Shown: piece after piece, positions 43,660 to 56,500 of the stretch | Layout: every line of letters begins with the position of its first letter | How positions within the stretch are numbered: the stretch's first letter is position 1 | Assembly: GCF_008831285.2 (NCBI RefSeq) | Contig: NC_045143.1 | Span: forward strand, 18,191,655 to 18,255,654 | Reading direction: 5' to 3' | DNA: 64,000 nucleotides | Source: Nymphaea colorata | Taxonomy: Eukaryota; Streptophyta; Magnoliopsida; Nymphaeales; Nymphaeaceae | The notes under the pieces: generated by a model | What the model saw: the letters and a program-made list of their open reading frames with translations, nothing else | What the model was told of the DNA's origin: nothing | Database searches by the model: none | Translations under genes and position numbers: made by a program

Positions 43660-44736
43660 CTCCCAACATTTGAGCATTTTAAGGCAAAATGATTTCCACT
43701 AAAATGCCAGCACTTCAATGTTAGGGTTGGTCGAAAAGGCTTCTATCTCGTCCACTTCCACTACTGTTCTTCTGGATAGTTGCATTAGTGTTCTCCTTTT
43801 CTGATGGTCCTATTTTTCAGCTATACCCACTACTATTGTGGTTGTCGTTTCCACCCTTCTTGAAATTGTGGGGCTTGTACTCAACTTTGGCCTCCTTGAT
43901 GTATCAACCACGTGTTTAGCAACTGCAAGGGCACTATTCAAGTCTTTAGGATCTTGTCGTTGGACCTCCTGCTCAGCCCATGACTGTAATCCATTCATGA
44001 AGTGGAATAGCCGATCCTCATCGGACATTTTCGATATCTCAAGCATCGTAGCTCTAAATGCTTATACATAGTCCTGGATGGAACCGGTCTACTTTGAGTT
44101 CCATAAGTCGTTGTCTTGCCATGTATTGTGTATCTTTTAGTAGAAAATAATCATGCATTTTGTGCTGGAAGTCGTCCCAAATGTCGATAGTGCAAAGGCA
44201 ACTCTCGACATCACTCTTCCACTTCCACTACCACAGCATGGCATCGTTAGTCAGGAACGTGGATGTGGTCGTGATTTTCATCTCATCGTCATAAATCTAG
44301 CTTACCTTGAGGCACTTTTCCAAATGATACAGGAAATTCTCAAATTCCTTAGCATTTCGAACACTGACCTCTTCGGCTCAGGGACTTTCATATGAGGCGC
44401 GAGACCTATGCCTTCGGCTTTACCCCCTCTAGCAAGCCGATTCTCCAGGGTCCTGTTTCGCGTCTTCAAGACTTGCATCTCATCCTCTATAGCAGCTAAA
44501 CGGGCCAAAACTTCTCCCAACTGAGAATTCACCAGGTCCAAATTTTGGTTTGTCCCAATATTGTAGTCTTCGAAGCTCTGAGCAGCTTCGATCTTTGAAC
44601 ACCTTTTGGAGGCAGTGGTCATCTCAATCGCAACCAGCCGATCTTCCATTCCTCCATTGGTACCAATCGTCACGTGCTTCTTCTATTGACGAGTTTGTAC
44701 TCCCTCCACTACTGAATTTGTTTCGTCTGCAGCCAT
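43660..44736 (-). pseudogene. Gypsy gag pseudogene
   Basis: ATG at 44736 opens MAADETNSVVEGVQTRQ, followed by a stop. A coiled-coil-like segment (LGEVLARLAAIEDEMQVLK) and the gag motif MKVPEPKRS come next (44673-44302). After frameshifts comes MLEISKMSDEDRLFHFMNGL with WAEQEVQRQ (44046-43960). Near 43712-43670 there is a zinc knuckle relic KCWHFSGNHFALKC in which the second Cys is Phe. It is broken in several places. Confidence 0.75.
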
Positions 44737-44816
44737 ACTAACATAATAGGAGGCAACGTTTAGATACTCGACATTGACTTAGCTCCCCATGCCCCACCGT
44801 GCCAGATGATCAACTT

Positions 44817-44830
44817 GGGCTCTAATACCA
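44817..44830 (-). other. Primer-binding site of the gypsy element
   Basis: The minus strand reads TGGTATTAGAGCCC, one base off the usual plant initiator-Met tRNA complement TGGTATCAGAGC. It lies right next to the LTR inner end, as needed for minus-strand priming. Confidence 0.8.
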
Positions 44831-44832
44831 GT

Positions 44833-45240
44833 TGTCATGGTCTCACTTTCTTCGGCCCGTGCAGCCTAACGATTGCTGGTCCGCTGTATGCCTGAAGGGG
44901 CAAAAGGGTGTGCAGAAAACTTGAAAATAATGAGCGTATGTGAAAATCAAAGATTGCAGGGAAATTAAGGGATGCGCTTGCAATGGGCATAAATTGCATT
45001 CATCACAAGAGCGATGTAAACAAAAAGGTTTCGAAGGAAGCTCAACTTTACTCACATAGGATGGTTGATGCTTCTTACAAGGATTCAAATGTCGATCATC
45101 GCAAACAAAGAATCTCCAACATGCACTGGAGCCAATGAAAGGGTACTCCGTTACAAGCAAACAAAAGCATAAACCAAAGATATTATAAGCAAAAAAAAAA
45201 AGTAAGCTATGCAGACTTAGACACATGAGATCACTATTAG
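44833..45240 (-). repeat. 5' LTR of the gypsy element (outer end unresolved)
   Basis: The LTR inner end reads CCATGACA on the minus strand at 44840-44833. It is separated by 2 nt from the primer-binding site. A long open frame (45226-44843, minus) overlaps it but is rich in Cys, Phe and His without domain resemblance, so it is treated as non-coding. The outer boundary near 45240 is a guess. Confidence 0.5.
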
Positions 45241-46060
45241 TGTTGAACTTTTATAAATCACATCTCATCTGAAACAATGCGAGCTCCAACCGCTGGCCGG
45301 GCCATGCAGATTCGAGTCGTCGGCTTGATCTGGCATCAAGTCCGCGTCCTGCCCTTTACGTATGACTCGTTGTTAACAGGGGTGCCGTGACATGCAGAAG
45401 ATGTTGACTGATTGGCCATGTTAGGGATGTTAATCCATACGATTTGGGTTGAATATTTGATTCAATTGTTTCAAAAAAACTCAGATATTAATTGAGAAAT
45501 TATGATTTAAATTTAAGAAATGACATCTAATCAAATGTGGATTCAAATATAAATATAAATAAATATATGATCGGATTCAGCTTCAGATCAAATTTAGGTT
45601 TTAACAAAATATGACTTGCTTTTATAAGAGGCGTTTTGTTAGAGAAGCGATGGTTGTCAGTGACACAGTCCGTCTAAGACTCCCGCTATTTAAGAGTGTG
45701 AGACTATGTTTGTCTTGTTATTAGAAGCGAGATAAAAATAATGGGGGTAAATTAAAAAAATTGAGCAACTTGTAAACGGAGGATATTATTGGAACTTAGT
45801 ATGGTAACCTCAATAATACGTTTGACGCTCTATCAAATATAAACAAACATACTCTTTTGAGCCTCAAAAACTTACAAAAACCCTTGGTTACCTTCATGCC
45901 AGCACCTTCCTGTAAGGAAGTGCCGAAGATTCTTTTCAAAAACATTTCATTTAGTCTTAAATAAAAATTTCGAAAAAGAAAATTGTAATAAGCCCACATG
46001 AACATAGTTAAGTGCCCCTAACTGCTGACGTAATATTTTTGATGAAAACATACCACCTCC

Positions 46061-46091
<31 letters not shown>

Positions 46092-46429
46092 AATGCTATT
46101 GTTAAAATTGTATTGTTAAAAAATAGTAAATTTTCACTAAAACTACCTTGAATTTGTTGCTTCACCTTAAACATTTTTTGTGAGGTAAAATTTCCATAAT
46201 AATAATTTAATGAAGAAAAAAAAAAGAAAAGAAAAGTTGGACATACGCGTGCCTTTTTAGTGGACATGGATCGGACGCATAAAATAGACATGGATCAATA
46301 GATTACCCTGATCCATGAGCCCTTAAGAACCACCCAGTAATAATAGTATGCCGCTGCATCCGGATAAACCCCACCCTGCACTCTTCCCTTCTCCAATCCT
46401 CTTGGTACCCATAACAACAGTAGCCGGAG
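45241..46429. other. Spacer upstream of PSRP2
   Basis: No gene. It holds an AT-rich dispersed repeat (about 45440-45605; see also 57830 and 59800) and an AT microsatellite at 46061-46088. The last ~130 bp before the ATG at 46430 is C-rich and probably includes the PSRP2 promoter and leader. Confidence 0.5.
46061..46088. repeat. (AT)n microsatellite
   Basis: About 14 AT units roughly 340 bp upstream of the PSRP2 start codon. Confidence 0.9.
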
Positions 46430-49400
46430 ATGGCGAACCTCTGCCCTTCTTCCCTGTCGATAAACCCTTCTCTCTTCTCTGACCGCTCTTCTTTTAGGGC
46501 CCAATTAGACATGTTCAGATTCCCCTCTTGCGGGAGGGTTTTCTATGGAGGTCTATCTCGTTCTGTCAACCCCGCAAGAGGAATGACCCTGAGGGTGGTT
46601 GCGGAGGCTCAGCAGACGTTGGCATCGCCTGAGGCTGCCAGGAGGCTCTACGTCGGCAACATTCCCAGGAATGTCGACAATGAAGAGCTCACTCGCTTGT
46701 TTCAGGAGCACGGCTCCGTTGAGAAGGCGGAGGTGAAGAATTCGCGACAGAATGCTTTTCTTGATCTGTTGTCCTGCTTTTTCTTTCTATTTTCTTCAAT
46801 TTGGTTCTTTTTTTCTCCCTTTTTTGGGGTCAGCAATTCTTCCAGATTTGTTCCCGTTCTGTTGCTTGGTAGATGGATACATGATCAGGTGTTGCGAGGT
46901 TGGGAGAGTGGGGGGGTGTTGGTTGCGCGGAATTCTTTCGGTATTGTTTGATGGGAATCTGCTTTCATGGATGCAACAACTTGGCTAATTCTAGAACGAA
47001 AATCTTCTTCGGTTTGGATAAATTTTACTGAATTCTTAGAAGGGAAATGTTGCTATTGAGATTAATTGCATCTTTTACTGAGGCCATCTTCAGCAGTAAA
47101 GCGAACGATATCTTTGGCAGTTTCTCTACCGAGTACCGAGAGCGACCCGGCCAGTGTGTGCGTCGACTCTTCATAGAATCGAAATTACTTTCCTGGTTTA
47201 ATGACATGCATTTGTTCGGCGGTGTTACCAATTATTTAAACTGGCTAATTATTTGATTAGCTGTAAGTAGATTGTGTAAAATTTAGTTCCCCACTTCGAT
47301 TGTCTGGAAACTGTATGTTCTTTTAAATGGAAATGTTGAAACTAGAAAGCCGTTCTTGCCATCACTTACTCCCGTACCGTGAGTAGATATCCATTATAAT
47401 TCCTTGGGAATAAGTGAAGTTACTGTTACTGAAAGATAATACTTTCGACTGCACGGCGTTGTAGGGAGAGATATTGGGCTTTACTGTTACTTGTAAAGTG
47501 GAGGAGGGTTTCCAAACGGTCGCTACCGTTTCGTTGTTATGGGGACCAAAATAAGCCTGTGATATTTGGAGAAAAAAAAATCTGATTTATTCTTACATTC
47601 TTGCAAATACTATGTAATTATAATGACGGTCAATTCTCTTTTCATCGATATTTTGTTGGCCAATTAATTGTGGGATACTATTGCTTAAACAAAGTTGGGG
47701 AACGCATGAGCTTGCTTCCAGTCGGGTTGTTAAATTTCCATTTCATTGCTAAAATTTAGTTTTTAGTGGTCTCTCCCTCGAGCAAGTGTCTCATATCTTT
47801 TATTTTGTATAATTTTTTTATGACTCTTATGTTTTGTTTTATTTTATTTTATATATTTCAATAATCTCCCGATGCATGGTGACAGGTTATGTATGATAAA
47901 TACACTGGAAAGAGTCGCCGTTTTGCATTCTTAACTATGACCTCAGTCGAGGATGCAAATGCAGCTATTGAGAATATGGATGGAAAGGTGAGCTATATGT
48001 TCTGATACATATTTTTGTGATAATTTGGCATATTCTGAATGTAATGTATTGGTTGATCATTTGGCTCTTAACTTATAGCTCTATAAAAATTCTGGTGACC
48101 ACTTTGACATATGGATAACATAATTAAATGCTTCAAGATGCAAATGGTGTTTCACTGGATATGATGCTCCAAAGTATGACTATGAAATGGTTGCTAGAAA
48201 AGCTTAAATATTTTACAGAGAAAACGTAAGCATGGAAGCTTAACATGAAGCGCTTGCATCATATACAACCTATTTGACTGGCCTAACTTTTTGAGAAAAG
48301 ACCACTCCTTACCATAAGACTTCCCTTTTAAAATGTTGCCTACCATCTTTTTTAACTATGGTCCTCACTTTCTTCCTCATTTAATTTTGCTGACACAGCT
48401 ATCTCCCATGATGTTCCCCGTCTCCCCCTGCCTGACAAGCACCCACACACATGCATTCAATACAACAACCACAAGTTACCTTTTTAATGGTTGATTCCTC
48501 TATAAATGAAAGATGTGTAGACAAAATATCTTTCTTGTTCTCTACAAAGTTGTGGACTTACAAAAAGTGTATTTGAGTTTTCTATCGTTAGATATTGTCG
48601 ATGAAACATATGTTTTTTAGTAATTGCTCCAAATTCTGGTACCTGCATTACGATTTGCTATAGATATGACACTGAGATGTCATTTTTAAGGGTTTGCTTG
48701 TATGATGGAACCTGAGATCTTGCATCTTTATTAAGAAAGTCTGCCCATTGTTGAATAGTTTGGTATCTTATGCAATTGTTAATATTCGTTGTATTACATT
48801 GTGTACGTTTTACCATTTCATGAAGTTATGTCCATACTCCATAGTCATTGTGAGAGAATAAATGCAATAGAAGTTTGTGTTTTGTATCACATAGATCTGT
48901 TTCTCGTTTTGTGTCAATAGTATTAGGCTATTAGCTACTAGGGTTATTTTAATCTTCTTTCCTTGTCTAGTATTTTATGATATGTAGAACACAAATAGTC
49001 ACATTTTATAAATGTTAAGTTAGTAGTTCATATTTACTAACATTTTTATAGATAAATTAATTATATAAGTTTTGGTGGAACATTTTTAATATATATTTGT
49101 ATATATTATTAGAGGAAGAAAGACTTTCCTGCAATTTAGTGTGGAAGAAGAAAGTACTAATGATGAAAAACCTGATGTTTAAATGTATGGATACTTCCAC
49201 AACCTTGCTTTCAGACATGAGATTTTTTGTCTGCAGTTTTATGTTAATGTTTTATGATTCACATTGCTTGGTGGGGATCTTGAATAAGAACCAGAGATCA
49301 CTTTTTATGTCAAGAATATTTACCTTTACATGGTCTAAGTATGGTCTGTTGATGGTCATGCATTTTGCTTTTTTATGTACACCAGGAAATCGGGGGAAGA

Positions 49401-49895
49401 CAAATCAAGGTGAACATCACTGAGAAGCCACTTCAGCCTATTGACCTGTCCAACATTCAGGCAGAAGAATCAAGTTTCATTGACAGCCAATATAAAGTTT
49501 ATGTAGGCAATTTAGCGAAGACAGTGACATCAGATATGCTGAGAGATTTCTTTTCTGAGAAGGGAAAGGTTCTTAGTGCTAAGATTTCAAGAGTACCAGG
49601 TACTTCAAAGTCCAGCGGCTTTGGTTTTGTTTCATTTTCTTCTGAAGAAGAAGTGGAGGCTGCTATTTCTTCCTTTCACAATACTGTAAGTATTTCTGAT
49701 CAAATGTCTCCTGTATAGAGTTTTTAGTTTCTCACACTCTCTTTTAGCTTTGACCTTGATATGTTTTTACTTTCTTTGCCTTTTATGTTAGCTTTGAGCC
49801 GTACTAAAGTTTTCCTTCTTTATTTTTTCCTTCTGATTTTTATCCACCTGTTGAAGCGTTTTGAGGGGCAGCAGATTCGAGTCAACAGAGCCTAG
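46430..49895 (+). CDS. PSRP2: 30S ribosomal protein 2, chloroplastic (PSRP2), two-RRM protein, four exons
   Basis: Exons: 46430-46732, 47886-47987, 49386-49685 and 49857-49895, all phase 0 with GT-AG introns, giving 247 aa. Residues 1 to about 58 are Ser/Arg-rich and poor in acids, like a plastid transit peptide. RRM1 spans about 72-147, with RNP2 LYVGNI (73-78) and an RNP1-like RRFAFLTM (112-119). RRM2 spans about 172-247, with RNP2 VYVGNL (173-178) and RNP1 SGFGFVSF (212-219). The blocks VMYDKYTGKSRRFAF, KVNITEKP and KVYVGNLAKTVT, and the end in RVNRA, are characteristic of PSRP2 rather than other chloroplast ribonucleoproteins. PSRP2 is a plastid-specific component associated with the small ribosomal subunit and binds RNA in the stroma. 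The open frame running past 46732 into intron 1 is not coding. Confidence 0.93.
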
Positions 49896-49977
49896 AACTT
49901 GTGTTTCAGTAGTGTGCATGTGATCTTTGAAGCTTCTTTGGAATCCTTAAACAGCTACAACTTGAACCAAAGTGGTG

Positions 49978-50017
<40 letters not shown>

Positions 50018-53000
50018 CTCCCTATATATCTCTCTTGCAATTTATGTTGATAGTCTTAATTCTTTTGTTTTCTGCTAGGTGGTGTAGCTTTTCTCCTGTA
50101 GACGTATAGTGGAAACTACTTTTCCTTTCAAGCACGTAATCATTGACCAGTGGTCAGTCAGGACTCAGGAAGCACAGAATGACGGTTTTGGCACTTTTAC
50201 CTTTTTTGTTTTGCATCTTTCCTGTTTGTAGATTGTGGTGAAAGAATTTTGGATATTGATCCAGCTCCAGTTGACAATGGTACGACTCAATGCAACAATA
50301 TCTATGTTGGGTTCTTTGGGCAAAAAATATTTTTTGTCCCTAGAAATGGCTGTCTGAAGGTCTTCTTTTGGATAGACAAGAGAGGGAAATGAAAATGAAA
50401 AAGTGTCTAAATGCGAATTCCGAAACTTGTTCACCTCAATCTATTAGATGGTAGAACAGAAATAATGTTTTATTGCTTGGACTGCCTAAGTGCCTCAAGA
50501 CCGTTGCCGAAGCTGGCATTTGACTATGCCTCTCCAGCTGCTTCCTTGGGCTTAATGGTCCTCTACATTTGTAGTCATCTTGTCTGCACTTATGTTGTGA
50601 AGGGAAGTGAGAACCATTGGGAAGGTGTTATCTTTTGCATTTTGCATATCACATGATTTTTAATTTTTTATTTTTTGCAACAATTTGGTTGATGGTTTTG
50701 TTGAATACAAAATGTGCATATCTTGTCCTTTGTATTATCTGATTTGGAGACAGCATAGAATCTCTGAGTTCTGGGGAAGTACAGGTCTAACCTGACCAAG
50801 TTAACTTTTCAGATGTAAAGATCGACCACGCTACATCAATATGTGGGGAGTGGTTTTACGTCGTTTATCCACTACCATTGATCATTATTCATATAATCGC
50901 AACCTCAACACGTTGACTTTATCATATCACCATATCAACTTACTTGGTTTGCAGAACTGGGGATTAATTTGTGGCGTCAGTCCTTGCTTTAAGCTGTTAA
51001 TGTGGAAAATTGTTATGAGATGTAGCTGAAGTTTTACTGTGGTAGTGCTTTCCTTTAGTCAAAGCTATTCCTTTCTCCAAATGCGTCACTCAACAAAGCT
51101 GAATTTTTCATGAGAAGAAGAAATAAGAAGACTGCGCTAAAGCGAGGGTTCTAAAATAGCTTTATTTTTTTTCATGTCGCCATTAGACACCGCTGTTGTT
51201 GTTTTGTTCCTAAATTTGGTGTTTGTGAGCTTATCTGAAAGTGAATCTGAGCACAAGTAGCATGCCTACTGAGCAAATAATGCACGAAGTGGTACGAAAT
51301 AGTTCCTGAGCAGGAAGCAGTCATGTTTGAATTTCGTAGAATGGAATGGAGCTCCATAAAATAGATGTACAACAGTGAAAACATTTGACTAGTTGAATGG
51401 AAGTGAGCTTTAGTGGTGGAGCCAGTGTTCTTTTCCAGTCCGCCAAATGGTGAAGAAAGTCCTTAAATTTCAGGCAACCATTAATTCCGTTACTTTCCTG
51501 CTCATTAATTCCGTTACTTTCAGGCTCTTTTAGATGTGGATAAGTTTTGTTACAGTTATTTGGTTCGTTCAGATACCCAAGGGATTATGGGGCTTTCCCT
51601 TGGTTACCGCAAGATTTGACAAACCTCTGTTTCTTGTCTCTCGGGTGTCTCCTGTCCAGAGCTCAAAGTCGACATGTTTCCTCTCCCTTTCTGCATATCG
51701 TCGTCTCGTTCCTGATAGTTTTCTTCAATTGAAAACAAGCAGCGGAACTCTTGAGTCAAATACTGAACACGGAAACATGTATTCAAGTAGCTCTTCTTTA
51801 CATCACCTGGATATCACATTTTAGGCGCTTTAATTAACATCATGTCAGGGACCTTTGCATTCAAATGGAACTATGGTCACGCAGGCGCTTTGTGTGCTCC
51901 ATTTGATTTTCATGTGAGTTTTGGTGACGCCAAAACGACGAGCTAATTAGTGACAATTGCCACTTCTTTTCTTCGAAGGCCATCAAGCCTTACTAAATCA
52001 TTCAGTTGCGAGCGATTACCCAGTATGGTCTTCAGGTTGAAGGTCCTCCTCTTGAAAAAAGCTTCTGCGAAAACCACAGCACACTTACTGTTGCCTTTAG
52101 GCTTTAACACCCCATTTCCAGTTTTCAATCCGGTTGAAAACCCGGTTTTTGCCAAGAGGACAAATAGTATGCAATTCAATTTGATAATAAAAGGGTCTCC
52201 CATCTAAAAAGGAGTAAGAATGTATAACGAGCAAGTCGAGCTCCATATCCGCCAGCTAGAGTCGTGTCACATATTGCTTCACTTGAGCTTGACTTAGTTG
52301 ATCGAGCCCGTGCTTGAGCTCGACCCATTTGTGCCCATCACTTGATGCATATATTTTTTTTATTTAAATGAGAATAAAAACCACAAAAACAGTGTTAAAG
52401 CTTCATAAAAAATTATGCACATGCCCCTAAAGTTTAAAACACATGGAAGACACGAGTTGAGTAAAGTTTAAACAAGTGAAACTCATGTAACTCAATCTCG
52501 AACTTAACGATGAGTCGAGTTCAAAGTCTATCTTTACAGGGTTTAGTTCAAAGTCCATTTCGAGTTGGTTCGACTATGTAATACACCCCTCAAAAGGGAG
52601 AACTAGAAAAGTCATTGAAGTTCTATCAGATGCAAAAGGTTCTTTTCCCCTTAATGCTTTCAGTGCAATTAACACCTCAACCCCCCCTACTATGATTGAC
52701 AAATGCAGATGTTTCTTTCCTCTCTTTAAGAAAGTGCATTAGTATTCTGCTTTAATGATCAGCAGCCTACTTGGCAAAAAGTGGGGTTGTCCAAGCATAC
52801 TTTCCATTCCGTTCTTGTTTCACTTGTTATTTTGTTCTTTTCTCTTTTGGTGGTACGTTGCCTTTCTTTAGTCGAAAAAAAAAAAATTAATTAACAGACA
52901 TCACATGACCTCAGGAACTAAGTCGAGCACTCAACGCAAAAGACGAGATGAATTTGAACGAATTTAATGGATTTGGACACTTGCCCAGACGCAAGCAGAT

Positions 53001-53570
53001 TTTCAAATGCGTGTCAACTTCAGTTTCTCACGATTCATAATCTTTTTATTCACATTTCGTATTCAGCAAGCAACAGCTACACCTCAGCGTCCAACCTTAC
53101 TTCCTTCTAGCGATATAATACATCACAAAAAATATAAAATTATTAACAAAGAATGAAAAAATGTTGTACAGAATATTTATGATCCTAAGAAAGAATGAAC
53201 AAACTGAATAAAAAAATCGAATAAATTAAGCACACCAAACTGGATGCACCGTCACCCCCACCTTCCAACTAATACACTTCACCGACCAACTGCTCCACTT
53301 GACCTAAACCAAATAGACCTAATCCATCGCCTAGAACAAGGCCTCAAAACATTGCTGGAGAACAAGTTTCTTAACGTGAAAATTTTGTATGAACTGCTGT
53401 TTTTGTTTCATGTGTATTGCCGCCACCGGCGGCCGCCGATCTGAAGACCAGAACCACCATCTGTTGTATATGTGGTCACCGTCCACAAACCTTGATGAGC
53501 TTAGAGTGGCTTCACTTTGCACGTTCTGTGTGATCTGCTGCTTGTCATTAATAAGATGCATGACGCCAAT
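49896..53570. other. Spacer between the convergent PSRP2 and O-fucosyltransferase genes
   Basis: It holds both 3' untranslated regions, whose ends cannot be set. I see no third gene. At 51479-51523 the word ATTAATTCCGTTACTTT is repeated twice. At 52235-52585 there is a stretch with many GAGCTCGA/TCGAGTT words, like the one at 17040-17180, probably a degraded non-coding repeat. Confidence 0.55.
49979..50014. repeat. (CT)n microsatellite just after PSRP2
   Basis: About 18 CT units starting 83 bp after the PSRP2 stop codon, so probably within its 3' untranslated region. Confidence 0.9.
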
Positions 53571-56500
53571 CTAACTGGCCGAATTGGACTTGCACATGCA
53601 TTCTGGAACTGGATACGCAATAACATCCCGGCCCGCTTTCAGAGTCCTGATTTCAGGTTGTCCCAACGACTCCCGGTGCAACTCTTTTATAATTCTGTTA
53701 AATTCTAGTTCGGGAAGAGAAGAGTTGAGGAAGTACGGAAGCATCACCCTTTTGTTCGGGACTATGTATTTCCGATGGCCCGCATATGCCCTGTGACCCT
53801 GCAATTACCAGGCGGAAACCAGAAATTAAAAACGTGAGCAGAGGAAGGATGCCGTAAATATTTTTCCCGCATGAACAGGATCAGTCCAGTTCAGTTCAGA
53901 GTAAATAAGGATGATAATCGCATGATTATGACGCGAGCTGTTCACAGCTCTATGTCTGAAGTATAAGAGATCGGAGAAAGAAAACTGCAAATGTTCAGCT
54001 AGCCTCAGCTCGTTCTCTTTTATACACTCCTTACTTAGAGAAGAACGAATTTACCGATATGAACTAAACTACAGCGAGCGATAGATTAAGGACGAAGAGA
54101 AAAGTAATCAACAAATTAAACAAGTACCTGAATTACATGCCCCATGTTCCCACCATGGGAAGGCATGAAGACGTCACTGTTTACAGAGATGATGTAGTCG
54201 ATGGCAGCAAGGAGGGAGGCTCTGTTTGCATAGGGCTCCAGCTCTCCAGGCATAGAGAGGTTGTACTTATTGTAGAAATGAGGGAATTCTCTGGTAATTG
54301 GTTCAAGGGCTTCCAAGCCTCCGAAGGGAACTCCTCCGGCCCAGTATATCCGCGCATTCCTTGGTGCCCCCAATGCTTTCAGCAATCTACGGAGAAGAGA
54401 AAGGAGGGTTTCAACTACCATGAACTAGAAAATATTCATTAAGAAAAAACCACAAATTCAAGAATAATTTGTGAACCAAATTCAGTTTTGTTTTTTGTTC
54501 CTTTTTTCTTGCGACAATGACATCGAAATTCGTTAATTCAAATATGTAGTGGTAACTATAAGAAGAACAAACTCTGTAAGTTCAAGAGAGTAACCAACTG
54601 AACTTGGTGAATTTCCTTCCCAAGAAAAGCTCGAAAATTTTCAAGCTTAAATGAATCACGATGAATAAAGGATAAGGCATGAAATATGCACCTAGCAACT
54701 TCCAAGGCATTCAAGGGACACAGCCCAGCCAGCTTCCGTTCTTGGTAGGTCATGTTCGATCTCCCCGTGAGAAGCTCCGGTCGAGATATCCTCTCTTGGG
54801 TTATCATCTCATCATGCTCACGGCTTAGACCAGGAAGGCAACCGGTCCTCACCCACACGTCCTTCTCCATTCGCAGGTGAAGAGCAATGTAAGGCCCCTG
54901 CTGCCACATTCTTTCTGCAAGCCTATTCCCCATCTCTCTGATCGGAGCCGAAAATCTTAATGCATGAAACGCCACCTTTAAACCATAAAAGTCGCGACAT
55001 TGTCAGTTTAACGAAAGTTTTAATGGCCAATCATGATGACTGCAAAATAATTCACAGAAACAGAGCAAATATTCAGCAGAAGGAATTCATTACCTTGCAC
55101 CGAAGCTTTTGGAGATCGGGAGGTAGATCTTTGGACAGTCTCGAATCCAAGCCTCTCAAGAGAAGGACGCCCTCTTTGTTGAGCTGCAGCAGGCACACGA
55201 GACAAGTTAACAGCAATATAAAGCAATCTAAAAGAAAAAAATGGAAAGGAGCGGGAGAAACATCGACATGATATCGGACACAGAAATAGTATTGATATTG
55301 AACGGCTTTAAAGTTGTTCATCATACTTACAGATCGCCATTTTTACGGTAATATAACCAATATCAGACCATCAGTGCAGGAAAATTTTAACAACATTATC
55401 AATTTATTTTTTCACTAATATAAAAAGTGGTTAGGCAGAAAATTGTAGTGAACATACGGTAAACAAATAACTGTGATCATAAAGTTGCAGAAGAAACAAC
55501 TACTGTCGCTTTTCCACGCGAATTTTCAATTGAAGCGTAAGAGAGCCCGCCATTGCCACGACCGTCCAAAGGAACAAAAAACGCACACAGCTAGGGTTAT
55601 TTCAGGACCACAGGGGATCGGACCAACTTGAGAACAACCAAACATGGCCGAGGCGAAGCCCCAGTGGCAAAGCTACAAATTTTCAGACGAAGAAGTCGCG
55701 GGTCTTCCACCGCGTTCCACAAGCAGAGCGCCAAAAGACAGTTGGACCAGAAACGATAAGCTGAAGAGAAGTAGCATACCCTTTTCAAGTAGCGGGAGCG
55801 AATCCACCGGGGCGAGACGTGAACCGGCGTACGCTTCTCCTCGACGGGCCGGGACATGAGATGAGTTGAAGGCAGAGATGATACGATTCGGACATCGTCC
55901 TGCAGAGCCTTCTTGAAATGCTCCACGTCGAATATATCGGAGAACTCGCTGAACAAAGAAAAGGAAACAACAAGCGAGAATCAGTAAACAATTTAAACCC
56001 GGTTTTAAAGCCACAGCAAGAACCAGTCGTCCAGGCTAAGAATGTGCTCGTGAAGACATCACTATGGCCATGGAAGTGCATTTTCGTGAACTTGGTGCGC
56101 GTTACGGATCTCAAGAAGCATATTCTGGTCATTTTTCATTGTCTTTTTTTTTTTTGTCACCATTTGGTTGCACTGTACGCGGAATCCGAAACTACGTCTG
56201 ATTTAACGTTGGGACGAAAAGGACCCAGAATTTTCTGAATTACGACGGGAAGCCCCAGGGGCATCCGATGGCGATTCTTCGCTTTCTTTAGCGACTTTAA
56301 ACACGCCGGGAAATGGCTCACTCAAGTTTTCCGGCCACGAATGACAATATCGTCATTTCAGCTCACACTGCGAGGGATTCCCGATTCAGAAACTACTGGT
56401 TAAGAACGAGAGAACATCAATGAAGCGCCCAGAGAAAACAACTTGGCGTCGTCATGGTTCCTCGCAAAGTCGGGCCGTTCCCTCTCAAAATGACCAGATT

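Larger units (their letters stand above)
40690..45240 (-). mobile_element. Ty3/gypsy LTR retrotransposon, decayed, lacking a visible 3' LTR
   Basis: The order on the minus strand is LTR end, primer-binding site, gag, protease, RT, RNase H, integrase. RT-RNase H before integrase defines Ty3/gypsy. The gag motif MKVPEPKRS resembles the chromovirus-type plant gypsy gag, but no chromodomain was identified. Every domain has stops or altered key residues, so it is dead. Sequence beyond about 40690 no longer resembles the element, and no copy of the upstream LTR was seen there, so the 3' side looks truncated. Confidence 0.85.

Noticed and set aside
44843-45226. 127-aa Cys/Phe-rich frame as a secreted peptide gene
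   Set aside because: It lies inside the gypsy LTR next to the primer-binding site and resembles no protein family I know.
46733-46951. Open frame continuing past PSRP2 exon 1
   Set aside because: GTGAAG donor at 46733 and exon 2 (VMYDKYTGK) restore RRM1; the read-through is T-rich intron.
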